Source: Paenibacillus polygoni
GTDB lineage: Bacteria; Bacillota; Bacilli; Paenibacillales; Paenibacillaceae
Direction of reading: 5' to 3'
Assembly: GCF_030263935.1 (NCBI RefSeq)
Contig: NZ_CP127162.1
Location: forward strand, 4,875,089 to 4,939,088
Length of the DNA: 64,000 bases
This document shows, piece by piece, positions 52,644 through 61,856 of the stretch. The translations under genes were made by a program, and so were the position numbers. The notes beneath the pieces are model-generated. The model saw only the letters and a program-made list of their open reading frames with translations. It ran no database searches and was not told where the DNA came from. Every line of letters begins with the position of its first letter. Positions within the stretch are counted from its first letter, which is position 1.

Positions 52644-54530
52644 TTACCCCCTAGATGCAGTAACCCGATTATAATGTTCTAGATAAACGAGCAATATTGA
52701 AATATCTGCCGGTGTTACACCCGAAATCCGGGAAGCTTGACCGATAGAGATGGGACGGATTTTTTCAAGCTTCTGTTTCGCTTCTATTGCCAAACCATGA
52801 ATCTCATTGTAATTGATGGTATCTGGAATTTTCTTTTTCTCCATTTTCATCAGACGTTCTACATGAGTGAGTTGCTTCTCAATATAACCTGCATATTTAA
52901 TTTGGATTTCGACTTGTTCCTTCATCTCTTCATTTAGATCATAAGGAGAAGGTGAGATTCTCTCGATAAAAGAATAATTCACTTCCGGACGTCTCATTAA
53001 GGTAAGAAGGGAAATTCCATCTTGCAAAGGCGTTGACTCTATACTTGCTAGAAGTTCATTCACTTCTGATGGGCGAGTACGAGTAGTACGCAAGCGTTCG
53101 ATCTCCTGCTCTACTTTTTCCTTTTTATTAAGGAATTTAGCATAACGTTCATCTGTCACAAGTCCAATCTCGTGTCCAAGTGGAGTAAGTCTCATGTCTG
53201 CATTGTCATGACGCAAAAGCAGTCGATACTCAGCCCGCGAAGTAAGCAGACGGTAGGGCTCATTCGTACCTTTCGTCACCAGATCATCAATAAGAACACC
53301 GATGTATCCTTGCGAACGATCTAGAACAACTGGTTCTTTTCCTTGTGCTTTACGAGCTGCATTGATTCCAGCCATAATCCCTTGACCAGCTGCCTCTTCA
53401 TAACCAGAAGTTCCGTTAATTTGTCCTGCAGTAAACAACCCTGGAAGACGCTTCGTCTCAAGCGAAGGAAGAAGCTGCGTCGGCACCATAGCGTCATATT
53501 CGATGGCATAGCCATTACGCATCATCTGAACATTCTCAAGTCCTGGAACGGAGCGCAATACTTCTAATTGCACATCTTCAGGTAAGCTGGTAGACAAACC
53601 TTGAACATAATATTCTTTGGTGTTTTTGCCTTCGGGTTCTAGGAAAATTTGGTGTTTTGGTTTATCACTAAAACGAACAATCTTGTCTTCAATGGAAGGA
53701 CAATAACGTGGTCCCGTACCTTCAATTACACCTGAGAACATGGGAGCACGATGCAGATTATCTGTTATAATCTGATGTGTTTCAGCTGAAGTGTACGTTA
53801 ACCAGCATGGCAATTGTTCATTGTCTGAGCTTTCCGTCTCATAGGAGAAAAACTTAGGAATATCGTCTCCTGGTTGAATTTCTGTTTTACTGAAATCGAT
53901 GGTATCCTTATGCACCCGAGGTGGAGTCCCTGTCTTGAAACGTACAAGTTCGAAACCAAGCTCTTTAAGATGATCAGATAACTTAATCGAAGGCTGCTGA
54001 TTGTTTGGCCCGCTCTCATACATCAGTTCACCCATAATTACTTTACCGCGTAAGTACGTTCCTGTTGTAAGTACAACTGATTTAGCACGGTATTCTGATC
54101 CTGTCTGTGTAACGACACCGACACACTCTCCATTTTCCACGATCAAACGCTCTACCATGCCTTGGCGCATCGTAAGATTTGGTTCCATTTCTAACGTTTC
54201 TTTCATGGTGTGCTGGTAAGAAAATTTATCTGCCTGCGCTCGAAGCGCATGTACTGCTGGACCTTTACCTGTATTGAGCATTCTCATTTGAATAAATGTT
54301 CGGTCTGTATTTCGGCCCATTTCTCCACCTAGGGCGTCAATTTCACGGACTACATGGCCTTTTGCTGGTCCCCCAATCGATGGATTACATGGCATAAATG
54401 CGACCATATCCAGATTAATAGTGACCATCAGCGTTTTACAGCCCATACGAGCTGCAGCAAGAGCTGATTCGACACCAGCATGACCTGCACCAACGACAAT
54501 TACATCGAATGTACCGCCATCAAATCCCAT
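52644..54530 (-). CDS. mnmG: tRNA uridine-5-carboxymethylaminomethyl modification enzyme MnmG
   Basis: 628 residues. FAD-binding N-terminus [22 protein letters not shown], the conserved [12 protein letters not shown], and the C-terminal GidA domain. With MnmE it modifies the wobble uridine of several tRNAs. mnmE-mnmG-rsmG is the usual cluster. Confidence 0.96.
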   Translation of the reverse strand: MGFDGGTFDVIVVGAGHAGVESALAAARMGCKTLMVTINLDMVAFMPCNPSIGGPAKGHVVREIDALGGEMGRNTDRTFIQMRMLNTGKGPAVHALRAQADKFSYQHTMKETLEMEPNLTMRQGMVERLIVENGECVGVVTQTGSEYRAKSVVLTTGTYLRGKVIMGELMYESGPNNQQPSIKLSDHLKELGFELVRFKTGTPPRVHKDTIDFSKTEIQPGDDIPKFFSYETESSDNEQLPCWLTYTSAETHQIITDNLHRAPMFSGVIEGTGPRYCPSIEDKIVRFSDKPKHQIFLEPEGKNTKEYYVQGLSTSLPEDVQLEVLRSVPGLENVQMMRNGYAIEYDAMVPTQLLPSLETKRLPGLFTAGQINGTSGYEEAAGQGIMAGINAARKAQGKEPVVLDRSQGYIGVLIDDLVTKGTNEPYRLLTSRAEYRLLLRHDNADMRLTPLGHEIGLVTDERYAKFLNKKEKVEQEIERLRTTRTRPSEVNELLASIESTPLQDGISLLTLMRRPEVNYSFIERISPSPYDLNEEMKEQVEIQIKYAGYIEKQLTHVERLMKMEKKKIPDTINYNEIHGLAIEAKQKLEKIRPISIGQASRISGVTPADISILLVYLEHYNRVTASRG

Positions 54531-54670
54531 CGTGCCTTCCTCCTTGTTTCAGGGATCTCTCCCTGTAATTTATACTGCTGTATTGAAACGAAATCAGAAC
54601 CTCACTGTTCTGGATTTCTTATCAAGTTCATTTCTGGGCGCTTATACAAAGCACTAAATTCCATTATATC

Positions 54671-54750
54671 AAAAAACACGGGGATTCCATAAGACTTGAT
54701 TCCATTGATTCAAATCATTTCAAATGATAAATCTATAATGAATCCCGTGG
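54671..54750 (-). terminator. Terminator of mnmE
   Basis: CACGGGGATTC (54677-54687) pairs with GAATCCCGTG (54740-54749) with one bulged base. On the minus strand the stem is followed by TTTTTTGATA. It lies about 20-90 bp past the mnmE stop and has a long loop. Confidence 0.65.
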
Positions 54751-54769
54751 ATCTCATCAATATATCTCT

Positions 54770-56146
54770 TTATTTCCCTAAACAAAACTGGGAGAAAATC
54801 TGATCAATTAGAGCATCATGCGCAGTGTCTCCAACAATCTCACCGAGCTGCTCCCAGGCTAATCTCACATCAATTTGGATCATATCAATTGGGATGAACT
54901 GTTCTGCAGCGTCATAAGCATCCTGTAAAGATTGCTTCGCTTTTTTCAGAAGAGAGATATGCCGTACATTACTTACATAAGTGAGATCTGCTGATTCTAA
55001 TTGCCCGCTAAAGAATAATTTCGATATTGCTTCTTCAAGCAGGTCAATACCTTCTTCTGCTTTTACAGACATCGGTACGATTAATTCGGGATCAATATAC
55101 CGTTCTAATATGTCCCGGTCAATCTTGGTTGGTAGATCCATTTTATTCAGAATAACAATAGCCTGTCTGCCTTTAATTTGCTCCAAAAGTTCGAGCTCAT
55201 CCTCATGCAGCGGTTCTCCCGCATTTACTACCATAAGAATCAGGTCTGCTTCTGTAAAAGCGGTGCGAGATCGCTCCACACCAATCTTCTCAACAACATC
55301 CATTGTTTCCCGAATACCCGCTGTATCGAGCAATTTTAAAGGAATATTATTAATAGTCACAAACTCTTCTATGACATCGCGAGTTGTCCCTGGAATATCT
55401 GTGACGATCGCACGGTTATCTTGAGCCAGTGTATTAAGGAGAGAAGATTTTCCTACATTAGGTCTTCCAACGATAGCAGTGGTAATTCCTTCTCTTAATA
55501 TTTTCCCTTGTTCTGCTGTTTTTAACAGCTTATCAATTTCGTTCATCACATGAGACGATTTTTCTTTGATAAATTCAGAAGTGAGTGATTCTACGTCATG
55601 CTCTGGATAATCAATATTCACTTCAATATGTGCCATTGTTTCCACAAGGGTATAACGAAGGTCACGTATTTTTGCAGAGAGAGATCCCCCTACTTGTTTT
55701 AAAGCAACAGAAAAAGCGCGATCTGACTTAGAACGAATGAGATCCATAACACCTTCGGCTTGAGACAAGTCAATTCTTCCATTCAAAAAGGCCCTTTTGG
55801 TAAACTCGCCTGGTTCTGCTACTCGGATATCCAGCATAAGCAGTAGATCCATAATTCGTTTAACGGAGATCACACCACCGTGGGAACTAATCTCTACCAC
55901 ATCTTCTGTGGTGAAGGAACGTGGGGCTCTCATCACTGTGACAAGTACCTCTTCCACTTTTTCTTGTGTCTGTGGGTTGATAATATGTCCATAATGAACG
56001 GTATGAGATTCCGCTTGTTCGAGTGGTGTTTTACTTTTTACAATCTTACCTACTTCTTTGATTGCATCTGGACCACTGACCCGAATGACAGCAATCCCCG
56101 CTTCACCTACAGCTGTAGAAATAGCTGCTATTGTATCACTAATCAT
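54770..56146 (-). CDS. mnmE: tRNA modification GTPase MnmE
   Basis: 458 residues. N-terminal folate-binding domain, central helical region, and an inserted G domain with GRPNVGKSS, DTAGIR and NKMD. C-terminal FCLGK supplies the conserved Cys. Partner of MnmG. Confidence 0.96.
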   Translation of the reverse strand: MISDTIAAISTAVGEAGIAVIRVSGPDAIKEVGKIVKSKTPLEQAESHTVHYGHIINPQTQEKVEEVLVTVMRAPRSFTTEDVVEISSHGGVISVKRIMDLLLMLDIRVAEPGEFTKRAFLNGRIDLSQAEGVMDLIRSKSDRAFSVALKQVGGSLSAKIRDLRYTLVETMAHIEVNIDYPEHDVESLTSEFIKEKSSHVMNEIDKLLKTAEQGKILREGITTAIVGRPNVGKSSLLNTLAQDNRAIVTDIPGTTRDVIEEFVTINNIPLKLLDTAGIRETMDVVEKIGVERSRTAFTEADLILMVVNAGEPLHEDELELLEQIKGRQAIVILNKMDLPTKIDRDILERYIDPELIVPMSVKAEEGIDLLEEAISKLFFSGQLESADLTYVSNVRHISLLKKAKQSLQDAYDAAEQFIPIDMIQIDVRLAWEQLGEIVGDTAHDALIDQIFSQFCLGK

Positions 56147-56227
56147 CTGTATTCACCTTCCCGTATCCTTGCTTATGATCTATATTCAAGTTATCAAGAC
56201 TGTTATTTTCATTATTAACTGAATCAA

Positions 56228-56329
56228 TTTCATAATACCTTCGTTGGTTTAATCAGATCTATATATAGATCAAAATGGTTTTATTGTATATATATAGATA
56301 CTAATTTCCTGTTTTAGTGAGTTATGAAA
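56228..56329 (-). repeat. MITE-like dispersed repeat, copy C
   Basis: 102 bp. Same ends (TTTCATAA/TTATGAAA) and core (AAAACCATTTTGATCTATATATAGAT) in reverse orientation, in the gap between jag and mnmE. Confidence 0.85.
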
Positions 56330-56366
56330 AGAATTCAACTAGATTCAGGCTGCGTACCCTGATTAC

Positions 56367-56407
56367 GAAAAAAGCAATGGCTTCTGCACGGGGCAGGAAG
56401 CCATTGC
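56367..56407 (-). terminator. Terminator of jag (end of the rpmH-jag block)
   Basis: GCAATGGCTTC (56374-56384) pairs with GAAGCCATTGC (56397-56407). On the minus strand it is followed by TTTTTTCGTAATC, and ATTACG/CGTAAT can extend the stem. It lies 26 bp past the jag stop. Confidence 0.88.
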
Positions 56408-56432
56408 GTAATCGCATGAAATCACATTATGC

Positions 56433-57161
56433 TTATTTAAGTGTAATAACCACTCTGCGGTTAGGCTCTTCGCCCTTGCTGATTGTATTCACCTGACGAT
56501 GATTCTGAAGTTTAGCATGTATCACCTTGCGCTCCTGGGAAGGCATGGGTTCAAGGACCACTTCTTTTCCCGTGCGAACCACCTGTGAAGCCAATCGGTC
56601 AGCAAGTTCTTCGAGTGTCTTGCGGCGTCTTAATCGAAAGTTCTCCGCATCAAGAATAATCCGTACGAAACTGCTTGAGTGTTTGTTTGCCACAATATTC
56701 GTTAAATATTGCAAAGCATCTAAAGTTTGGCCTCTACGTCCAATAATAAGACCAAGGTCTTCTCCGGTAATGTTGAATATCTTACCATCCCTGCTTTTTT
56801 TGATCTCAATCTCAACATCAAGACCCATACCCGCAGCTGCTTCTTTCACAAAATTGCTCGCTTCAACATATGGATCTACATCATTAGATATATTCGTATC
56901 TAATTCCGTTGAGCTTGAAGATGTAAGCTCAGAAGTACGGATCAGAGCAGAATCGGGCTCGTTTTGAAAAGATTCTTCTGCCTGTTTTGGCTTAAGTGTC
57001 AATTCTACTTTGGCTGGCTTAACACCAATGAGACCTAAAAAACCCCTGGATGGCTGTTCTAAGACGTTTAACGTAACCAGATCTCGACTGACACCAAGCT
57101 TAGCCAGTCCTTGATCTACAGCATCTTCTATCGTTTTACCTGTCACAATGACGGTGGTCAT
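56433..57161 (-). CDS. jag: RNA-binding protein Jag (KhpB)
   Basis: 242 residues from the ATG at 57161 (MTTVIVTGKTIEDAV), with GGAGG 12 bp upstream. Jag_N domain, a disordered Ser/Glu linker, KH domain (LDVEIEIKKSRDGKIFNITGEDLGLIIGRRGQTLDALQYL) and R3H domain (DRLASQVVRTGKEVVLEPMPSQERKVIHAKLQ). Lies downstream of yidC as in Bacillales. Confidence 0.93.
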   Translation of the reverse strand: MTTVIVTGKTIEDAVDQGLAKLGVSRDLVTLNVLEQPSRGFLGLIGVKPAKVELTLKPKQAEESFQNEPDSALIRTSELTSSSSTELDTNISNDVDPYVEASNFVKEAAAGMGLDVEIEIKKSRDGKIFNITGEDLGLIIGRRGQTLDALQYLTNIVANKHSSSFVRIILDAENFRLRRRKTLEELADRLASQVVRTGKEVVLEPMPSQERKVIHAKLQNHRQVNTISKGEEPNRRVVITLK

Positions 57162-57224
57162 ATGGAACGCCGTGCCTCCTTTGCCACTTCCTGATCTGAT
57201 AAACCGGACAATCAATGATTTATA

Positions 57225-58112
57225 TTATTTTTTCTTCTTTTTCTTTTTCTTCTTCGCTTGAGAACCTGCACCGTTCGTAGTTGCCATTCCAGCTTGTCTC
57301 TTTTTAGAGGAGCTCTTTGTTCCTTCCACATTGGCAGCAGCTACATGCTTGTCGTTGTTGCGATAGAGGAAGAAGTTTTGAATAATGGTATAGATGTTCG
57401 AGTAGAACCAGTAGAGCGGCAATGCCGAAGCAAACTGGTAGGACATAATGAACATCAAGATTGGATATACCCAAAGCATAAACTGCATAGGTCCTTGCTG
57501 CTGTGATGGATTTTGTTTCATCATGTACCATGTTTGGAAGAACATAGATGCAGCTACGAGCACAGGAAGTATAAACAATTTATCTGGGGAACCAAGTTCC
57601 ATCCATAAGAAAGTGTGCTGATTAATATTTGAGTTATAGAGAATCGAGTTATAAAGAGCGATATAGATAGGCATCTGGATAATCAGAGGCAAACAACCCG
57701 CCATTGGATTGACTTTATGCTCTTGGAATAGCTTCATCGTTTCCGCTTGAATTTTTTCAGGGGTATCCTTGTATTTCGTTTGGATTTCCTTGATAAGCGG
57801 TTGAATCTTTTGCATGTTTCTTGAACTTTTAACTTGTTTAATAGTAAGTGGAAGAATTAACGTACGAACAATAATAACCAGTACGAGGATTGCCAATCCA
57901 TATTCTCCACCAAACAGCTTAGCTAATGAATCTAAAGATAATGAGAACCAATAAACAACATTACTTTTCCAAAAAGAATCACTGTTTCTGAGGTCTTCTG
58001 TGGTAACATGAGCTGTATTCGCAGATGTACAACCCGATAGTACAGCAACTAAAGCAATTACAGCGATCAGGAGAATCCACTTTTTCCCCTTCATTGACTT
58101 GAGTCGTGACAC
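57225..58112 (-). CDS. yidC: Membrane protein insertase YidC (SpoIIIJ)
   Basis: 295 residues. Lipoprotein signal with lipobox LSGC (Cys28), about five membrane helices with the conserved Arg of the hydrophilic groove in IIVRTLILPLT, and a Lys-rich C-terminus with nine consecutive Lys, unusually long. Inserts membrane proteins alone or with Sec. SpoIIIJ in B. subtilis is also needed for sporulation. Start at residue 1 or the Met at 7. Confidence 0.95.
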   Translation of the reverse strand: MSRLKSMKGKKWILLIAVIALVAVLSGCTSANTAHVTTEDLRNSDSFWKSNVVYWFSLSLDSLAKLFGGEYGLAILVLVIIVRTLILPLTIKQVKSSRNMQKIQPLIKEIQTKYKDTPEKIQAETMKLFQEHKVNPMAGCLPLIIQMPIYIALYNSILYNSNINQHTFLWMELGSPDKLFILPVLVAASMFFQTWYMMKQNPSQQQGPMQFMLWVYPILMFIMSYQFASALPLYWFYSNIYTIIQNFFLYRNNDKHVAAANVEGTKSSSKKRQAGMATTNGAGSQAKKKKKKKKK

Positions 58113-58182
58113 TTGATAACCCCTCTCTTAACCTATCCATTCCACCGTAAATAATACCATAAGTAGAAGAACAAAGAAAACG

Positions 58183-58539
58183 CTATTTCGAGCGCTTTTC
58201 TGCCTTGAGCAGCGAAGCTTTACGCAAGACATGAAGTAGACTTTTCTCCATCTCTTTGTAGCTCATTGAAACTGCTCCCTTTCTTACGATAAATATGAGA
58301 TCCATATTCTCAACAATTTCGGCTTCATGATGTCGAATAATTTCTTTAATCATTCTTCGCATGCGATTGCGGACAACCGCATTTCCTATTTTTTTGCTGC
58401 AAGATACGCCGACACGAAACTGCTCGACATCCTTGCGACGCAATCCATATACCACAAACTGATAGTTTGCTTGAGACTTACCATAACGGTATACGCGACT
58501 AAAGTCGGCACGGTTTCGTAAACGTAATCTTTTATGCAA
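58183..58539 (-). CDS. rnpA: Ribonuclease P protein component
   Basis: 118 residues with the RNR motif in KKIGNAVVRNRMRRMIKE. Assists the RNase P ribozyme in 5'-end tRNA processing. Between rpmH and yidC as usual. Confidence 0.95.
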   Translation of the reverse strand: MHKRLRLRNRADFSRVYRYGKSQANYQFVVYGLRRKDVEQFRVGVSCSKKIGNAVVRNRMRRMIKEIIRHHEAEIVENMDLIFIVRKGAVSMSYKEMEKSLLHVLRKASLLKAEKRSK

Positions 58540-58666
58540 TGATCTCTTCTCCTTGCTAAGACGCGTCTCTATAATAATGAACGCATTGTTTCATCCTAAA
58601 AATAAGTATGGACGATCGTAGGAAGCTATAAACACTCCCCTATTTAAAATAGAATTTCTTGTTTAA

Positions 58667-58692
58667 GAAAAAAAGACCACCGTAGTGGTCTT
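58667..58692 (-). terminator. Terminator between rpmH and rnpA
   Basis: AAGACCAC (58673-58680) pairs with GTGGTCTT (58685-58692) with a CGTA loop; on the minus strand it is followed by TTTTTTTC. It separates rpmH from rnpA-yidC-jag. Confidence 0.85.
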
Positions 58693-58702
58693 CATGCACG
58701 CA

Positions 58703-58837
58703 TTACGCACTGAGTACTTTTCTGCCTTTAAGACGGCGGGCTGCCAGAACTTTACGGCCGTTTTTCGTGCTCATTCTTTTCCGGAAACCATGGTTCTTCT
58801 TACGTTTGCTAACATTCGGTCTAAATGTTGGTCTCAT
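58703..58837 (-). CDS. rpmH: 50S ribosomal protein L34
   Basis: 44 residues, highly basic, [19 protein letters not shown] then [19 protein letters not shown]. Preceded by AAGGGGG. Its gene normally adjoins the origin/dnaA. It was too short for routine ORF lists but is unmistakable. Confidence 0.97.
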   Translation of the reverse strand: MRPTFRPNVSKRKKNHGFRKRMSTKNGRKVLAARRLKGRKVLSA

Positions 58838-59044
58838 GTATTGCACCCCCTTAAAAGGAATCCTGTACAGATTGAACTACCTAGTAGTACATATAAACTG
58901 TTTATTTGCATAGCGCAATCTATAACGATATCTTAATTTAATCATTTTCATCAACACAGAAAATGCCTTTATATATTTAACCACGTACAAGTCAAAAAGT
59001 CAACTGAACTACATTATATCCCAATTCTATATCTTTAGATCCTG
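58838..59044. other. Upstream region of rpmH
   Basis: A/T-rich, contains the rpmH promoter region and no gene. Together with the DnaA-like boxes beyond it this forms the 620-bp gap between rpmH and gntR. Confidence 0.35.
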
Positions 59045-59102
59045 TTGTCCACATTTTTTATCAGTTATTGCATCTTCTCGCGAGTTATACACATGTGGAT
59101 AG
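59045..59102. other. DnaA-box-like cluster near rpmH
   Basis: TTGTCCACA (59045-59053), TTATACACA (59085-59093) and TGTGGATAG (59094-59102) each differ by one base from the DnaA box TTATCCACA or its complement. Three near-boxes within 58 bp suggest a minor origin element, but none is perfect. Confidence 0.45.
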
Positions 59103-59296
59103 ATGAAGTGAGCTTATTCTACCATTTTTCTTCTACTATATGGCTGCCATATAACTTGATTTGAACACCCCGTAATCACACCGAGCAAATCTGCATACGG
59201 AGTATTTCGATTTTAACCGTGATTCAATTTACTCCTAATGTTTATATGTATAAAATATATCCCTTCTATATAAGGTCATCTATAGCCAACTCTCTA

Positions 59297-59334
59297 ACTA
59301 ACCGTTTACAAAATGTTCACAGTTGAGTTAGGAT
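59297..59334 (+). promoter_or_regulatory. gntR promoter with possible CcpA (cre) overlap
   Basis: Promoter TTTACA (59305-59310), 18-bp spacer, TAGGAT (59329-59334). The complement of 59297-59310 is TGTAAACGGTTAGT, matching 12 of 14 positions of the CcpA cre consensus and covering the -35. It suggests glucose repression of the gluconate operon. Confidence 0.45.
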
Positions 59335-59347
59335 AGTGGTATCAATA

Positions 59348-59361
59348 ACTTGTATACAAGT
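59348..59361. promoter_or_regulatory. GntR operator upstream of gntR
   Basis: Perfect palindrome ACTTGTATACAAGT, equal to the B. subtilis gluconate operator core ATACTTGTATACAAGTAT. It lies just downstream of the predicted start site, so bound repressor would block transcription. Confidence 0.8.
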
Positions 59362-59457
59362 ATACATGGATGAAGTTTTCTCATTTATTGCCGACTAACA
59401 CTATGATTCGTTATCATGAAGTTAAAAGAAGTTTAGTGTAATGAATAGGAGAGTTAT

Positions 59458-60129
59458 ATGATGCGTTATCCTTCTGCTTGGCTACAAGGCAATTCTTTAG
59501 GAGAGTTAATTGTAAGCGATTTACGTTTGCAAATTATTGATGGTACGATCGCCAGGGGAGAAATATTATCCGAGAATAAAATTGCTGCTCAGTTTAAAAG
59601 CAGTCGTTCCCCTGTAAGAGAAGCATTTAAAACGCTTTCAAACGAGGGGTTGATTAGCTTAGAGCGGATGGGTGCCGTCGTTCTTGGACTAAGCTCAAAA
59701 GATAAGGACGAGCTATATGATGTAAGGTACCTGATTGAAAGTTTTGTTCAAGCGAATTTAGCAAAGCAACTGCCTTGTGATCTGTTAACTAAACTACAGC
59801 AAATCATCGATAAAATGGAACTTGCCATGAGACATTCCGATTTTATTGAATTTGCTTATCTTGATTTCCAGTTTCATGAGACGATTATTATCGAAGCAAA
59901 TCATACGCGAATTCTCCATCTTTGGAAAAGTATTCGGCAGATTATTATGACGTTGCTTTTACTTACAACTGAAGAGATTTTCTCCCATGGCGAAGAACGG
60001 ATCAAAGCTGTCATTCAAAAACACCATCAATTAATGAAAGGTCTTGCATCCAAAGACCCTGAGATTGTAGCAAATGAAGTCAGGATCTACTTTACTGATT
60101 CACGACAAACACTCCATAAAACTTTTTAG
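59458..60129 (+). CDS. gntR: Gluconate operon repressor GntR (FCD type)
   Basis: 223 residues. N-terminal wHTH (LSENKIAAQFKSSRSPVREAFKTLSNEGLI) and a C-terminal FCD effector domain with metal-type His residues (FQFHETIIIEANH and KHHQLM). Represses the gnt genes until gluconate binds. SD AGGAGAG precedes the ATG. First gene of a plus-strand operon near the origin. Confidence 0.92.
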   Translation: MMRYPSAWLQGNSLGELIVSDLRLQIIDGTIARGEILSENKIAAQFKSSRSPVREAFKTLSNEGLISLERMGAVVLGLSSKDKDELYDVRYLIESFVQANLAKQLPCDLLTKLQQIIDKMELAMRHSDFIEFAYLDFQFHETIIIEANHTRILHLWKSIRQIIMTLLLLTTEEIFSHGEERIKAVIQKHHQLMKGLASKDPEIVANEVRIYFTDSRQTLHKTF

Positions 60130-60151
60130 AGATGTTTTTAGTTGCAATCCG

Positions 60152-60249
60152 TTTCATAATACCTTTTGTTGCTTCGGCAAGACGATATATTGGTAAAAGT
60201 GGTTCCTAATTTTTAGAGCTGCAATTTATCGTCTTTATAAGTTATGAAA
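60152..60249 (-). repeat. MITE-like dispersed repeat, copy D
   Basis: 98 bp. Ends TTTCATAA/TTATGAAA; shares AAGCAACAAAAGGTATTATGAAA and GGAACCA with the other copies but has a more divergent centre. Lies between gntR and gntP. Confidence 0.75.
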
Positions 60250-60313
60250 TCGATTACTCATACTGCTTATATTCAAGAGACTGGTGCAAAATATGTGCTT
60301 TCTCTCTCCTAAA

Positions 60314-60327
60314 AGTTGTCGACAAGT
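60314..60327. promoter_or_regulatory. Second GntR operator upstream of gntP
   Basis: AGTTGTCGACAAGT, the same half-sites as the gntR operator with the centre changed. It is 110 bp ahead of gntP and followed by ATACAA, so gntP may have its own regulated promoter. Confidence 0.6.
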
Positions 60328-60436
60328 ATACAAATTGGCGATATGCCAAATAACAGAGATTTTTGTAAGCGCACTTATTTCTAAATAGAGGATCCCTCCT
60401 CTACTATAATTCCCATCAAAAAGGAGAACATTCATC

Positions 60437-61798
60437 ATGGAAAGTATCTTTGGCCTTAGTCATACAGCAACAATGCTGGTTTGGACTCTTCTCACTATCG
60501 TATTTTTAGTTATACTTATTTCCAAGTACAAATGGAATCCGTTTGTATCACTTTTGATCGCCGCATTGATTTTGGGCCTTCTCACCGGCATGAATACACA
60601 AGATGTTGTAACATCAATAACAAGCGGAGTTGGCGGAACCCTCGGTACGATTGCCATTGTGATCGGGCTGGGTACAATGCTAGGTAAAATGATGGCAGAG
60701 TCCGGCGGGGCAGAACGAATCGCCACTACTCTCGTTGATCGTTTTGGATTAAAACGGGTCCACTGGGCCATGATGATTGTTGGTTTTATTGTGGGTATTC
60801 CTGTATTTTTTGAAGTGGGTCTAATTCTTCTTATTCCGATTGTATTCACAGTAGCAAGAAAAACAGGTTTATCTATTCTGAAGATCGGGATCCCAATTTT
60901 GGCGGGACTTTCTACTGTACATGGACTTGTCCCTCCTCACCCTGCGCCTATGATTGCTATTGAGGCATTTGGTGCTAACTTAGGACAAACCATTATGTAT
61001 TCTCTTATAGTGGGACTGCCGACAGCAGCAATTGCTGGTCCTGTATTTGCTAGCTTTATTAGCAAAAGAGTCCATGTAGCTCCGGCAACCGAACTTGCAG
61101 AACAATTTTCATTAAAAAGCGAACGTGAACTTCCCGGTTTTGGTATTACGTTGTTTACGATTTTACTGCCAGTTATCCTGATGCTGGCTGGATCCATCGC
61201 ACTGATTGTAGATCCGGAAGGTGTTCATGGTTTCTCTCATTTTCTTGAGTTTATTGGTAATGAGGTTATTGCCCTTCTTATTTCAGTGGTCTTTGCTCTC
61301 TTTTCTCTTGGGTTTGCCCGGGGATTCAACAAAAACGAAATTTCTAAGTTTACCAGTGAATGTCTTGCACCAACAGCAAGTATAATTCTAATCATCGGTG
61401 CAGGTGGTGCTTTTAAACAAGTACTTATTAATAGTGGTGTCGGTGCAGCTATTGCAGAACTCGCTACGAGTATGCATATCAATATCATATTATTCGCTTG
61501 GCTTGTTGCCGCTCTCATTCGTGTAGCAACAGGATCAGCTACTGTCGCGATGACAACTGCTGCTGGTATTGTTGCTCCTGTTCTCGCACTTTCCCCAGGG
61601 GCTAGTGTAGAACTTGTGGTTCTTGCAACAGGAGCAGGATCCGTTTTCCTATCCCATGTAAATGATGCGGGATTCTGGATGATTAAAGAATTTTTCAATA
61701 TGACGGTACCTCAAACCCTTAAAACATGGTCTGTCATGGAAAGTTTACTTTCTGTTGTTGCACTTGTCCTGATTTTATTGCTAAATCTAGTTATTTAA
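60437..61798 (+). CDS. gntP: Gluconate permease GntP
   Basis: 453 residues with about 12 hydrophobic segments and the GntP-family features GLGTMLGKMMAESGGAERIA and a repeated half with GAGGAFKQVLINSGVGAAIA. Gluconate:H+ symporter. RBS AAAGGAG precedes the ATG. Confidence 0.94.
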   Translation: MESIFGLSHTATMLVWTLLTIVFLVILISKYKWNPFVSLLIAALILGLLTGMNTQDVVTSITSGVGGTLGTIAIVIGLGTMLGKMMAESGGAERIATTLVDRFGLKRVHWAMMIVGFIVGIPVFFEVGLILLIPIVFTVARKTGLSILKIGIPILAGLSTVHGLVPPHPAPMIAIEAFGANLGQTIMYSLIVGLPTAAIAGPVFASFISKRVHVAPATELAEQFSLKSERELPGFGITLFTILLPVILMLAGSIALIVDPEGVHGFSHFLEFIGNEVIALLISVVFALFSLGFARGFNKNEISKFTSECLAPTASIILIIGAGGAFKQVLINSGVGAAIAELATSMHINIILFAWLVAALIRVATGSATVAMTTAAGIVAPVLALSPGASVELVVLATGAGSVFLSHVNDAGFWMIKEFFNMTVPQTLKTWSVMESLLSVVALVLILLLNLVI

Positions 61799-61856
61799 CT
61801 GCCACTCCTACCTCTATTAATGGTTGGAATAGCTTATAGAAAGAAGGCCTCTAAAT

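Noticed and set aside
60235..60438. Minus-strand ORF of 67 residues across the gntR-gntP gap
   Set aside because: It spans the operator and touches repeat copy D; no RBS, so not a gene.
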